Notes under the pieces: generated by a model
What the model was told of the DNA's origin: nothing
The model's input: only the letters and a program-made list of their open reading frames with translations
The model's database searches: none
Shown here: positions 8,588-17,449 of the stretch, in pieces
Layout: every line of letters begins with the position of its first letter
Position numbering within the stretch: position 1 is the first letter of the stretch
DNA from: Salipaludibacillus neizhouensis
GTDB taxonomy: Bacteria > Bacillota > Bacilli > Bacillales > Salisediminibacteriaceae
Length of the DNA: 64,000 bases
Direction of reading: 5' to 3'
Assembly (NCBI RefSeq): GCF_002886185.1
Contig: NZ_KZ614146.1
Coordinates: forward strand, 69,927-133,926
Program-made: the position numbers and the translations under genes

Positions 8588-8624
8588 TAACGTTTGTGTT
8601 AAAAGCGAAGGTTCATTTTCACGA

Positions 8625-8660
8625 AAAACGTCCAAGAGACTAAAGTCTCTTGGACGTTTT
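8625..8660. terminator. Bidirectional terminator after the catalase gene
   Basis: AAAACGTCCAAGAGAC, loop TAAA, GTCTCTTGGACGTTTT: a perfect 16-bp inverted repeat with A- and T-tracts on both sides. It can serve the catalase gene and the convergent gene at 8685-9215. Confidence 0.92.
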
Positions 8661-8684
8661 AACTGAATATTAAGGGCTTATAGA

Positions 8685-9215
8685 TTACTCAAAATGCTTT
8701 TTTATATACCTGTTTTCTTCTTCCTGAGTCATTAAACCTGTTGCACGGCCGATTGTTCCGCCTTGTAATTTCCAGATTGTGTTGTGGTCTTCGTCAGCAC
8801 GGGAAAAGTCACCACTTTCCCACCTTTCAAGAATACTAAGATAAATAGTTTTATTCTCATACTCATTTGCTTCAACTACATCTATTAATCGCTTAATACG
8901 TCCTTCTGTAATGAATATCTTTCCCCATTTTCGGTCTGCAGTTATCTTTTGATGGCTCATATGATGCATAGCTTTTTTTACTTTATTCTCTGGCATATCG
9001 TCTGCAAACTCTTCTGCTACCTCTTCAGAAGATGGAATATTTCCGACAATAACTTCAACATCCTCAGCAATTTCATCGTTATCATTATTCATGGTTTCTG
9101 CTTCATCAGGAGACGCCACAATTTTTTCTATAACTTTTTCTGTATTTAGAAAAACGTATGTAAGGATTCCGGCAGCAACTGCAATAACAGTAAGTGTGAT
9201 ATAAACTAATTTCAC
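8685..9215 (-). CDS. Membrane-anchored acidic protein, DUF6241-like
   Basis: 176 aa. Residues 3-25 form one uncleaved-looking transmembrane helix (YITLTVIAVAAGILTYVFL), followed by a very acidic linker (about 40-75) and a C-terminal soluble domain with HHMSHQKI, KWGKIFIT and a QGGTIGRATGLM stretch. The order matches Bacillus proteins carrying DUF6241; function is unknown. The acidic domain probably faces outward. Start is GTG 9213-9215 with GGAAGGAG about 11 nt upstream. It is a single gene converging on the catalase gene and following the LytTR gene in the same orientation. Confidence 0.65.
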   Translation of the reverse strand: MKLVYITLTVIAVAAGILTYVFLNTEKVIEKIVASPDEAETMNNDNDEIAEDVEVIVGNIPSSEEVAEEFADDMPENKVKKAMHHMSHQKITADRKWGKIFITEGRIKRLIDVVEANEYENKTIYLSILERWESGDFSRADEDHNTIWKLQGGTIGRATGLMTQEEENRYIKKHFE

Positions 9216-9291
9216 TTTCTTTCAGGCTCCTTCCATTTAAATAACGTATTGAGGTGATTGCATCATATTCATTCAATGGATAAAGTTGCTT

Positions 9292-9323
9292 AAAAACCCA
9301 TCATTTTACTATGACATGATGGG
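9292..9323 (-). terminator. Terminator of the LytTR regulator gene
   Basis: On the minus strand CCCATCAT, an 11-nt loop and ATGATGGG are followed by TTTTT. It lies about 40 bp after the stop of the LytTR gene. Confidence 0.8.
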
Positions 9324-9361
9324 CTTTCAAAATCAATGAGTTATTTCTCTAAATTCGATAA

Positions 9362-10033
9362 TTAAAAACCTAAAATCCCCCTCACACTTTGAACATAACT
9401 TTGGCTAATCGGAAGACTAGCACCTCTTGGTTCTTTTAACGCAACCTCTAAATTAGACGCTATATCACGAGAAAATTGTTTGATATAAGCAATGTTTACA
9501 ATATAGGATCGATGAATACGAATAAAAGAGTCTGATAATCTTAATTCTAATGTTTTAAGAGGGTATTTTGAAGTGAAGCAATCATCGTTTGTATAGATGA
9601 TTGTTTTCTTTTGGTTACTTTCTATATAAATAATCTGTTCCACAGCTATTGGGATCCAAAGCTCGTCACTTTTACCAACGATAAAAGAAAGCGGTTTTTG
9701 AACGGCAATAGAATATTCTGGTGGCAAAATGACGGTTAAAGCGCCACTTAAACCGGAATCTGCATCTTCAAGTGGATAACCAACTCCATAATAAGAGGTA
9801 CCAAACACTGACTTATCAACCAAAGATTCTACTCTGCTTTTTTGCATATAAACACGTTCAGTAATACTTCCAGAAGGAATCAGTTGTCCTTGACTAATAT
9901 GAATATCATGCCTTCCAGGAATGTAAGTGATGTACTTATCTCCACTCGCAATTGCAATAGAGGCTTCTTCAGGAACCCAATCTTCAATGAACGAAGAAAA
10001 TTGTTGAACCACATTACTCTGCAAAATTTTCAC
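9362..10033 (-). CDS. LytTR-family transcriptional regulator with non-receiver N-terminal domain
   Basis: 223 aa. The C-terminal approximately 100 residues are a LytTR DNA-binding domain (IAVEQIIYIESNQKKTIIYT, then SDSFIRIHRSYIVN and ISQSYVQSVRGIL). The N-terminal 120 residues contain no phospho-acceptor pattern of a response regulator. They look like a small sensory domain (ASIAIASGDKYITYIPGRHD, then SITERVYMQKS and GVGYPLED), perhaps CdaR/GAF-like, that may bind a ligand. It is divergent from acetyl-CoA synthetase, whose promoter region holds a spaced inverted repeat, and so may sense acetate or a related metabolite. Start is ATG 10031-10033 after a GAAGGAGGAG-like site. Confidence 0.85.
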   Translation of the reverse strand: MKILQSNVVQQFSSFIEDWVPEEASIAIASGDKYITYIPGRHDIHISQGQLIPSGSITERVYMQKSRVESLVDKSVFGTSYYGVGYPLEDADSGLSGALTVILPPEYSIAVQKPLSFIVGKSDELWIPIAVEQIIYIESNQKKTIIYTNDDCFTSKYPLKTLELRLSDSFIRIHRSYIVNIAYIKQFSRDIASNLEVALKEPRGASLPISQSYVQSVRGILGF

Positions 10034-10172
10034 TCCTCCTTCTTTGATTTATTTTTCCGAATCTTTCGATTAATCATGATTATTTTCATTCTATCCAGAA
10101 ATATTATGTTCTGTCAATTTACGACGTAAAAAGAACTCTTCTATTATACAATAAACAATATATTCCACTTGT

Positions 10173-10202
10173 AAACAGTGTAAAGGAAAGGAATCACTGT
10201 TT
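10173..10202. promoter_or_regulatory. Spaced inverted repeat, candidate LytTR regulator site
   Basis: AAACAGTG (10173-10180) and CACTGTTT (10195-10202), arms 22 bp apart, about two helical turns. It lies in the divergent regulator/acsA intergenic region without a T-run, so an operator is more likely than a terminator. Confidence 0.45.
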
Positions 10203-10235
10203 CTTCATAGTAACAAATTTTTTTATAACCTAAAA

Positions 10236-10249
10236 TGAAAGCGCTTTAA
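10236..10249. promoter_or_regulatory. Catabolite-responsive element (cre) upstream of acsA
   Basis: TGAAAGCGCTTTAA matches the TGWAANCGNTNWCA consensus with one mismatch. CcpA control of acetyl-CoA synthetase is known in B. subtilis. Confidence 0.7.
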
Positions 10250-10433
10250 TCTAGAGCCTGTTAAAAAAACTTGTTAAATCAATAGTGAATAGAGTCTTTG
10301 AAAAAAGATTCAATAGGTGGAAACAGCAGGTTCTGAAACAAGATGTAAGATTAACAGAGTTTAATTTTATTAAAAAGGAAGTCCAACTACAATAGTAGTA
10401 ATAAGGGACAATTTATCAAGGAGGCTATTAAAC

Positions 10434-12149
10434 ATGTTATCACAAACAATCTCTTCACAAAATGCCAATCACAATTTAAAAAATTATGATGAGGAAGCCA
10501 ATTCCCATGAATGGTCGCAAGTGGAAAAAGACTTTTCTTGGTATAAAACCGGTCTTGTTAATATGGCTCACGAAGCAATAGACCGTCACGCAAATTCTGA
10601 TAAGGGCAATAAAATAGCATTATATTATTCTGACCAAAATAGAGAAGACAATTATACATTTAAAGAGATGAGAGATTCTTCTAATAAAGCAGGCAATATC
10701 TTGAAAAACGTTGGTGTAACAAAGGGAGACCGTGTATTCATTTTTATGCCCCGATCTCCTGAACTGTATTTCATCTTATTAGGAACGATTAAACTAGGTG
10801 CGATTGCCGGACCATTATTTGAAGCTTTTATGGAGGGGGCTGTAAAGGATCGTTTGGAAGATAGTGGTGCAAAAGTTCTTGTCACAACTCCTGAATTGAT
10901 TGGACGTGTTCCCGTTGATGAACTTTCTGAACTTGAGAAGATCGTTCTCGTAGGAAATGACGTTAAAGAAGATGAACAAACGATTGATTATTATCGTCGT
11001 TTTGAACAAGCGAGTAGCTCGTTGAAGATGGAATGGGTTGATCGCGAAGACGGAATGATTTTACATTATACATCTGGTTCTACTGGAAAGCCTAAAGGAG
11101 TTTTACACGTTCACAATGCCATGATCCAACAATATCAAACTGCAAAATGGGTGCTTGACCTAAAAGATGATGATATCTACTGGTGTACTGCAGATCCGGG
11201 ATGGGTGACGGGAACATCTTATGGCATATTTGCGCCATGGTTAGTCGGAGTTTCCAATGTGATACGTGGAGGACGATTTAGTCCCGATGACTGGTATCAA
11301 ACTTTGGAAAAATATCAAGTCACGGTATGGTACAGTGCCCCGACAGCTTTTCGTATGTTAATGGGTGCTGGAGAAGAAATTATTGAGAAGCACAATCTTT
11401 CTTCTTTAAGGCATGTGTTAAGTGTCGGAGAGCCATTAAACCCAGAAGTGATTAGATGGGGAATGCAAGTGATGAACTTGAGAATCCACGATACATGGTG
11501 GATGACAGAAACGGGAGCTCAACTTATCTGTAATTATCCGTCGATGGATATTAAACCCGGATCAATGGGAAAACCAATTCCAGGGGTAGAAGCGGCGATA
11601 GTCGATGACGAAGGGAATGTGCTTCCTCCAAACAGCATGGGAAATCTAGCGATCAAAAAAGGGTGGCCATCGATGATGAAAACCATTTGGAATCGCCAGG
11701 AAAAATTTGACTCGTATTTTCTTGCTGGTGATTGGTATGTATCCGGAGACTCGGCTTACATGGATGAAGAAGGATACTTTTGGTTCCAAGGGCGGGTTGA
11801 TGATGTCATCATGACGGCTGGAGAACGTGTCGGTCCATTTGAGGTAGAAAGTAAACTACTTGAACACCCTGCTGTAGCAGAGGCTGGTGTAATCGGTAAA
11901 CCGGATCCTGTTCGTGGGGAAATTATTAAAGCCTTTATTTCATTAAGAGATGGATATGAACTTAGTGATGAACTTCAAGAAGAGATTCGTAACTTCGTTA
12001 AAAAAGGCTTGTCTGCACATGTGGCGCCAAGAGAATTTGAATTTAGAGATTCCTTACCGAAAACCAGAAGTGGAAAAATCATGAGAAGAGTGTTAAAGGC
12101 ATGGGACCTCGACCTTCCAACAGGTGATTTATCTACAATGGAATCTTAA
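10434..12149 (+). CDS. acsA: Acetyl-coenzyme A synthetase (acetate-CoA ligase)
   Basis: Activates acetate via acetyl-AMP to acetyl-CoA for growth on acetate; cytosolic ANL-family enzyme of 571 aa, the size of B. subtilis AcsA. Motifs: P-loop-like YTSGSTGKPKGV near residue 211, WWMTETGAQ in the adenylation core, SGDSAYMDEEGYFWFQGR with the hinge Asp, and the C-terminal PKTRSGKIMRR, whose Lys (about residue 548) is the site acetylated by AcuA in relatives. AAGGAGG lies 10 nt before the ATG. A cre site and a spaced inverted repeat precede it, and the divergent LytTR regulator is the obvious candidate controller. An OFA-type transporter gene follows. Confidence 0.93.
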   Translation: MLSQTISSQNANHNLKNYDEEANSHEWSQVEKDFSWYKTGLVNMAHEAIDRHANSDKGNKIALYYSDQNREDNYTFKEMRDSSNKAGNILKNVGVTKGDRVFIFMPRSPELYFILLGTIKLGAIAGPLFEAFMEGAVKDRLEDSGAKVLVTTPELIGRVPVDELSELEKIVLVGNDVKEDEQTIDYYRRFEQASSSLKMEWVDREDGMILHYTSGSTGKPKGVLHVHNAMIQQYQTAKWVLDLKDDDIYWCTADPGWVTGTSYGIFAPWLVGVSNVIRGGRFSPDDWYQTLEKYQVTVWYSAPTAFRMLMGAGEEIIEKHNLSSLRHVLSVGEPLNPEVIRWGMQVMNLRIHDTWWMTETGAQLICNYPSMDIKPGSMGKPIPGVEAAIVDDEGNVLPPNSMGNLAIKKGWPSMMKTIWNRQEKFDSYFLAGDWYVSGDSAYMDEEGYFWFQGRVDDVIMTAGERVGPFEVESKLLEHPAVAEAGVIGKPDPVRGEIIKAFISLRDGYELSDELQEEIRNFVKKGLSAHVAPREFEFRDSLPKTRSGKIMRRVLKAWDLDLPTGDLSTMES

Positions 12150-12207
12150 TTAACTTCGTTTTGACTGTTTCAGCATATTTTGTTGTTTAGGAAAGAAGAT
12201 TAAAGTA

Positions 12208-12258
12208 ACGAAAGGCAGCGGTTCCAGCGGAAAAAAACATTTTCCGCGGAAAGATCCG
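12208..12258. repeat. Degenerate copy of GC-rich dispersed repeat R2
   Basis: GCGGTTCCAGCGG, a short A-run and TTCCGCGGAAAGATCCGCC resemble inner pieces of the R2 repeat seen intact at 33109-33232. Too decayed to give exact ends. Confidence 0.4.
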
Positions 12259-12382
12259 CCCTGAAATAACTACCTTCTTATAAAGAGTGATTAGTGGGTT
12301 GGGAATTCACCGTTAATTGAACAAGGTGATCTGTACTTAAAAAAGGATGCCAAAGCTCGATAGAATCGAAGGAGGAATAGAT

Positions 12383-13645
12383 ATGAAAACAACAAAAAAC
12401 AGGTGGCTCATTGCCTTATCTGCAATTGCTATTCACCTTTCCATTGGGGCAGCATATGCCTACAGTGTTTATACAAATCCAATCAACGATGCGATGGGCT
12501 GGTCGACAACGGAAATTACGTATGCGTTTACAATCATGATGGCACTCGGTGGATTGTCAGCTGCTTTCTTTGGCAGTTTTGTTGAAAAAAACGGTCCTAG
12601 AAAATCTGCTATACTGGCCGCAATTCTGTTTGGTCTGGGACAGGCAGGAGCTGGTTTAGCCACTCAGATTGATTCGCTTCTTCTTTTTCTCTTAACATAC
12701 GGTTTAGCAAGTGGACTAGGGCTCGGGATAGGCTATATCGCGCCGGTTTCCACTCTCGTTAAATGGTTTCCTGACCGAAGAGGGTTAGCTACAGGAATGG
12801 CAGTCATGGGTTTTGGTGCAGGAGCACTTATCACTGCACCAGTGGCAGCTAGCCTGATGGGTTCTGTGGGAATTACAAACACATTTTATATTTTAGGTGC
12901 GAGTTATTTTGTTCTTATTTTATTAGGAGCCTCCTATATTGCTCCACCTCCTAAGGATTGGATGCCGGACGGGATGAAAAAAGACATTGCTTCTGGTAAA
13001 AAAGTTGTTAAGAAAGACTTGTCAGAATTAACTGCAAAACAAGCAGTGAAAACAAGACGTTTTTGGATGCTGTGGACAATGATGCTCATTAACACGACTG
13101 CAGGAATTATGATGATTTCAGTCGCTTCTCCTATGGCACAGGAAGTTGTTGGATTAACTGCGGCAGCTGCTGCAACCTTAGTAGGAATTATGGGAATTTT
13201 TAATGGTGGCGGCAGACTTGCGTGGGCTGCTATTTCAGATTACATTGGAAGACCAACTGTATTCATCATTTTCTTTATCCTCCAACTAATCACATTCATC
13301 ATGCTTCCAAACATAACAAGCGTATTAGTGTTTCAAGCATTAATATTAGTAGTTGTCAGCTGTTACGGAGGTGGGTTCTCAAACCTTCCAGCTTTCATTG
13401 GTGATTTATTTGGAACAAAACAACTGGGTGCCATTCATGGTTTTCTCTTAACGACTTGGTCTTTAGGAGGAATTTTAGGACCTGTCTTAGTCTCACAAAT
13501 TAGAGAGAGAACGGATAGTTATATTCCGGTATTTTATGTTTTTACAGGGTTAATAATAGTTGCCTTTGTAGTTGCTATCTCCCTTCAATTAGAAATTAAA
13601 AGTGTAGAAAAGAAAAAACAAGAAAAACAACAACAAACTGCTTAA
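12383..13645 (+). CDS. MFS transporter, oxalate/formate antiporter (OFA) family
   Basis: 420-aa inner-membrane carrier with about 12 hydrophobic helices. Family signs: the opening helix [17 protein letters not shown], the loop [20 protein letters not shown]-like segment after helix 4, and [17 protein letters not shown] in the second half. OFA members exchange or take up small carboxylates. Next to acsA, this one may carry acetate or another monocarboxylate, which is inference. I chose ATG 12383 because GGAGGAATAGAT precedes it directly; an upstream in-frame ATG at 12347 would add 12 hydrophilic residues. Confidence 0.85.
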   Translation: [420 protein letters not shown]

Positions 13646-14404
13646 TCAATAAGTAGTGGGGACAGGGGGAGAAACAGCTTAAACAACTTTTATAGAAAAG
13701 GTTGCACGTAAAATTGTAAAATATTGAACGTTTATATTAGGGGATGCTGAATAATTATAAGTGCCATGAGTCACAAGGGATCGCCTTTTTCAATTCGCAG
13801 AGAAGGTGCAAGGAAATGGCTGCATTTATGTCAAAACCTGTGCACCTGAGTTAAGTAAATCGACAAAAGATAAAACATACTGATGTAAAAACCAGGGATG
13901 CCTCTGAAATGGCGAAGACTCCTGCGGAAGATGGAGCCGAGCAAGACCCCGATCTTTGTTTCAAGAAGGCATTCAGATCTGGACTGAACTTAAAACGTGG
14001 GGAAGTGGAACCAGATCGCTTTATTGATGAAGTAGAGTGGGGGATGTCCACAGGAAATAAATCCTCCTATGAAGTAGAAACCATGAACATTATAGTTTAC
14101 AAAAGTAAAAGTGATTCAAAAAAGGGTACAAGCCGAGTGGATTGTACCCTTTTTACATAATCGTATGGAGGTTCTACATTTTCTACTTCAAACGTTTCCT
14201 AGTATACGTGCAGATCACTTTTACAAAGCCGTATACGATAGAGACTAAATCCCCCGATTAATTCTTTTTTCTATTAAACTTTTTATTTGTTCACAGTCTC
14301 ATCGAATGCGGGGGTTAATTTTAAAAGTCTTTGCGAACCTGCTCAGACTCCTTCAAGCTATAGTGAGAGTATAATTAGTTAATATACCAGGTGAAGCAAT
14401 CATT
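13646..14404. other. Long intergenic region with decayed repeat sequence
   Basis: About 760 bp between the transporter and the secreted GH30 gene. At 13909-13960 GAAGACTCCTGCGG and GAGCAAGACCCCG recall the inverted R2 repeat. An 83-codon frame at 13909-14160 runs through this repeat DNA and through a terminator hairpin, so I do not call it a gene. No other coding signal seen. Confidence 0.5.
14118..14155. terminator. Hairpin terminator in intergenic region
   Basis: AAAAAAGGGTACAA, loop of 10, TTGTACCCTTTTTA: a 13-14-bp stem with A- and T-tracts, able to work in both directions. Confidence 0.75.
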
Positions 14405-16018
14405 TTATTGAGCGACTAATGTTACTACAGATTTAGGAGGTACATTAAAAGTCTTATGTGCAGGAAATAAATTTTTTTGTTCCAAGTCATAATCTTCAGA
14501 AGTAACGTATGGTTTAAATTGAATTGCTTGTTTTTTGACTGGTAGTTCATCTACATTAATTTTTACCGGTTTTGTCTCCTCACTATAATTTACAAGCACA
14601 ACAGAAAGTTGGTCATCATCTTCTTTGTAATATGCTGAACCCATAAGATCGTCCTTGTCGTTAGCTCCTTGTAATTCAACTCTCTCTGCTCCTGGCCTAA
14701 CAAAACGGCTGTAATTTCCTAATGCCCACAATAATTTAGATTCGATGATATTTTCTTCATCACCTGGCTCGAGGTAATCAGTATATATCAACCCATCTTT
14801 GTAGTCATATGGAGAAAAAGCTAGCCACCATTGCCATGCTGAGGCTTGGGTTTCCACCATGTCAAAATGAATGAGTCGAGCAACATCAAGCGCCGTCTCC
14901 ATCGATAGATCTCGTTCATGACCGTTATCTCCTAAAATGCAGTACTCTGACATCCAAATTTTAGCATCCGGATCATATTGATTCAGGTTTTCCCGTACAG
15001 ATTCTCTTAACGGAATAAGACGATCCTCTCCAGAATAATGATCAGACCAATAGGCATGGGCACTGATTTTATTTCCGATCATCTCTTTTATTTCTGAGTC
15101 TCCTAAAAATTCCTTGATATATTCTCGATATTTGCCAGGATAATCACCATTCGCATTTCCACTGCTGTAATGGCTATCATTACCAGTAAACTCAGCATAC
15201 ATCTCGTCATCAAGCAATGACGTATATTCAACTGCTTCAGGGCTATCGATTTCAGTGTCAAGGTCCCTTTCTTTTAGTTCTTCATGTAAGGAAATAATTA
15301 CTTTTTTCATATCCTCTATATTGTACCGATTTGCTTCCTGATTTGCATAATTCCAATCCCAGGTTGGTTCATTGATCGGACTAATATATTGGAACGGGAG
15401 CTCTTCTTGTTCGAAATGTTCTAACACATCTGCTAAAAATATAGCAAAATCATCAATAGATTCTTCTTTTAAATTTGTGCTGCCGACAGAAGGATCAGGC
15501 TGTCCATGCCCATTTTTTGTCATCCAAACAGGGGGACTGTTTACAAATGCAATAAATTCTTCGACATCACGTTCCTTAGCCGCTTGGAGAAACCACTGCT
15601 GACCAGCTTGTTTAGACCAATCATAAGGCTCATCTTCGTCTCCTTTAAAACTTTCTGCTCTTCTCCACGGGTCATTTATAATTTCTTCATCTGTCTCATC
15701 ACTACCGGCGCCAATATTAAACCGCCACATAGATAAGCCAATACCTTCTTCCTGTGAAAAAAGTAGATCAGCCACTTTATTCTTATTTTCTTCTGACCAG
15801 TCCTCACCTATTTGATCGAGAGACCAGGCCCCAGAAGCTCCAAATCCATCAATTTCCTGATACTTATTATCTACATTAATATTGATTTCTTGAGCATCTT
15901 TATTATTCGGAACGGAAAAATTGTTATCTTTTGCAGACACCGCCATTGTCCATAATAATATTAAAAAACATAACGAAAGTGCGAGAGTAATAGAAATCTT
16001 GGTTTTTTTAGTGATCAT
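14405..16018 (-). CDS. Secreted GH30 glycoside hydrolase, probable endo-beta-1,6-galactanase
   Basis: 537 aa with an N-terminal signal peptide (basic start, hydrophobic 9-26, VSA-K cleavage near 29). The mature part opens with the GH30 sign EIDGFGASGAWSLDQ (about 55-69). The acid/base lies in SPINEPTWDW (Glu217) and the nucleophile in IWMSEYC (Glu358); a beta-sandwich follows at about 445-537. TQASAWQWWLAFSPYDYKDG resembles the GH30 subfamily that cleaves beta-1,6-galactan; a xylanase or glucosylceramidase-like activity cannot be excluded. It is divergent from the LacI/ABC locus. Two LacI-type palindromes at 16248 and 16357 lie upstream. Ribosome binding site AAAGGAG, 5 nt before ATG. Likely first extracellular step of arabinogalactan breakdown. 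Confidence 0.82.
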   Translation of the reverse strand: MITKKTKISITLALSLCFLILLWTMAVSAKDNNFSVPNNKDAQEININVDNKYQEIDGFGASGAWSLDQIGEDWSEENKNKVADLLFSQEEGIGLSMWRFNIGAGSDETDEEIINDPWRRAESFKGDEDEPYDWSKQAGQQWFLQAAKERDVEEFIAFVNSPPVWMTKNGHGQPDPSVGSTNLKEESIDDFAIFLADVLEHFEQEELPFQYISPINEPTWDWNYANQEANRYNIEDMKKVIISLHEELKERDLDTEIDSPEAVEYTSLLDDEMYAEFTGNDSHYSSGNANGDYPGKYREYIKEFLGDSEIKEMIGNKISAHAYWSDHYSGEDRLIPLRESVRENLNQYDPDAKIWMSEYCILGDNGHERDLSMETALDVARLIHFDMVETQASAWQWWLAFSPYDYKDGLIYTDYLEPGDEENIIESKLLWALGNYSRFVRPGAERVELQGANDKDDLMGSAYYKEDDDQLSVVLVNYSEETKPVKINVDELPVKKQAIQFKPYVTSEDYDLEQKNLFPAHKTFNVPPKSVVTLVAQ

Positions 16019-16247
16019 TGTTTCTCCTTTCTTTTTTCACAAAATGAAAAATGGAATATTCAATTGATTATTTTCTATACACCTCCTTAAAAAAATTAGG
16101 TGTATAGAAGCTGATAATATACCTAGAAAAGGACGATAGTCTTAGTCAGGTAAATAAATACAAATCCAATCTTGGTCTAGACGCCATTTTCTTAAAGTGA
16201 AAGAGAATACCGTACATTCCTCCTTTAGTAAATTTTACTAATACAAA

Positions 16248-16263
16248 ATGAAATGGGTTTCAA
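16248..16263. promoter_or_regulatory. LacI-family operator, site 1
   Basis: ATGAAATGGGTTTCAA, fitting ATGAAA-N4-TTTCAT with one mismatch. One of five related sites around the LacI gene; it lies about 230 bp upstream of the GH30 start. Confidence 0.6.
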
Positions 16264-16356
16264 TAAATATAAAGTCAATCTAAAATTACTAAACTTATTA
16301 CTACCACCTTCAGATAGAAACATGAACTAATACTACCAGTTAGTTTGAACTTAATT

Positions 16357-16372
16357 ATGAAACCCTTTTCAT
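16357..16372. promoter_or_regulatory. LacI-family operator, site 2
   Basis: ATGAAACCCTTTTCAT, a perfect ATGAAA-N4-TTTCAT palindrome 109 bp from site 1. Confidence 0.65.
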
Positions 16373-16656
16373 AAAATAAGTATACTAGCAATAAATCTTT
16401 GCTAATACCACCTATTATCCTAACTTTTCTGAATACTCTGATGAATCATTATTGTTTTAGACAAATTACGACATAATATATGAATACACTAGGCCAAAAA
16501 TAATAAACCTATGTTTTGAAAACACGTCTACCAAACAATCGTTCTTCAAAACGATAATTCAGATTAAAAGGGAAGTGGGTAGGGAGAGCGAATGGTAAAA
16601 ATAATTGAATAAACTCAAAAATAACATTATAATCAAAGCAGTTTCATGTGATAAGT

Positions 16657-17076
16657 ATGAGGAGAGAAAATATTACTATATACGATATAGTGAAAGAAGC
16701 AAATGTTTCTACATCGATAGCTTGCAGACTCTTTTAGAAAAACAAGTAGATGGTACATATATTTTGGTGGAAGCATCTGCACAATTGTTAAATCTAAAAG
16801 ACAAACCTACAGCAGTTGTTTGTGTTAATGATTTTTTCGCTATGGGAGCAATAAATATGTTCACTAAGATTGGTCTCAGAGTAACTGATGATATTTATTT
16901 ATAGAAGTATTTCCCACCCGGAATAACTACAGTGACACAAAACTACAATCTGTTAGGACAATCAGCAGTAAATGTCTTAGTAGATTTAATAGAGGGAAAT
17001 GATGCACCCCAAGGAAACTATTATCCCAACTTCTCTTGTACTTAGAAATTCATGTATTATGAATCAAGGAAAATAA
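16657..17076 (+). pseudogene. Decayed upstream copy of the LacI-family regulator
   Basis: Starts as MRRENITIYDIVKEANVSTS, closely like the intact gene at 17450, then jumps directly into the ACTTGCAGACTCTTTTAGAAAAAC region, skipping about 250 bp of coding sequence, and hits a stop. A second deletion removes the segment between the VDGIIFLGG-like part and the AAQLLNLKDKPTAVV part, and a premature stop replaces the FDDIYLA region. The 3' end (LRNSC-like) is still readable to a TAA at 17074-17076. It cannot encode a working repressor. High identity to the intact gene points to a fairly recent duplication. Confidence 0.88.
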
Positions 17077-17449
17077 GATACCAATGGCAGTTATCTACGC
17101 CAGTTTTAATAAAGTAAAGTGGTCTCAAAAAGTTTTAGCAACACACGAGTCCAGATAAATGCGAGTATCACTTGAAAGGAAGGTTATGGTTACAGTTAAA
17201 GACCCTAGTCAATCGAATCAAGCATAAGAATTAGTGGTGTGTTTAAAGAGAATATTTTGGCATCCGTTTTTAGCTGTTTACTATTCCATCTATCCTAGTA
17301 TGGAGTATATTTCGACATAATGAGACAAAAGTCAAAAAATGATAAAACTAAATTATGTAAAAATAAAACCTTTAACTATTATTGAAAATAACATTACACT
17401 GAAATCCATACACCACAGAGAAAGAGAATAAATATGAGGAGCGAAAGTT
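17077..17449. other. Intergenic region upstream of the intact LacI gene
   Basis: About 370 bp with no recognisable gene, operator or repeat. It separates the wrecked and intact LacI copies and must hold the promoter of the intact one. Confidence 0.45.

Larger units (their letters stand above)
16019..16656. other. Divergent regulatory region of the GH30 gene
   Basis: About 640 bp, very AT-rich, between the GH30 start and the upstream LacI wreck. Besides the two palindromic operators listed separately I see no gene; inverted AAATTTTACTAA-type runs are weak. Confidence 0.5.

Noticed and set aside
10173-10202. Terminator reading
   Set aside because: The 14-nt loop and lack of a T-run make an operator more likely.
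13909-14160. 83-codon open frame as a gene
   Set aside because: It runs through decayed R2 repeat and a terminator hairpin, and has no ribosome binding site.
16605-16904. 99-codon open frame as a small sugar-binding regulator
   Set aside because: It is a chance frame through the deleted LacI copy; the natural start at 16657 leads to an early stop.
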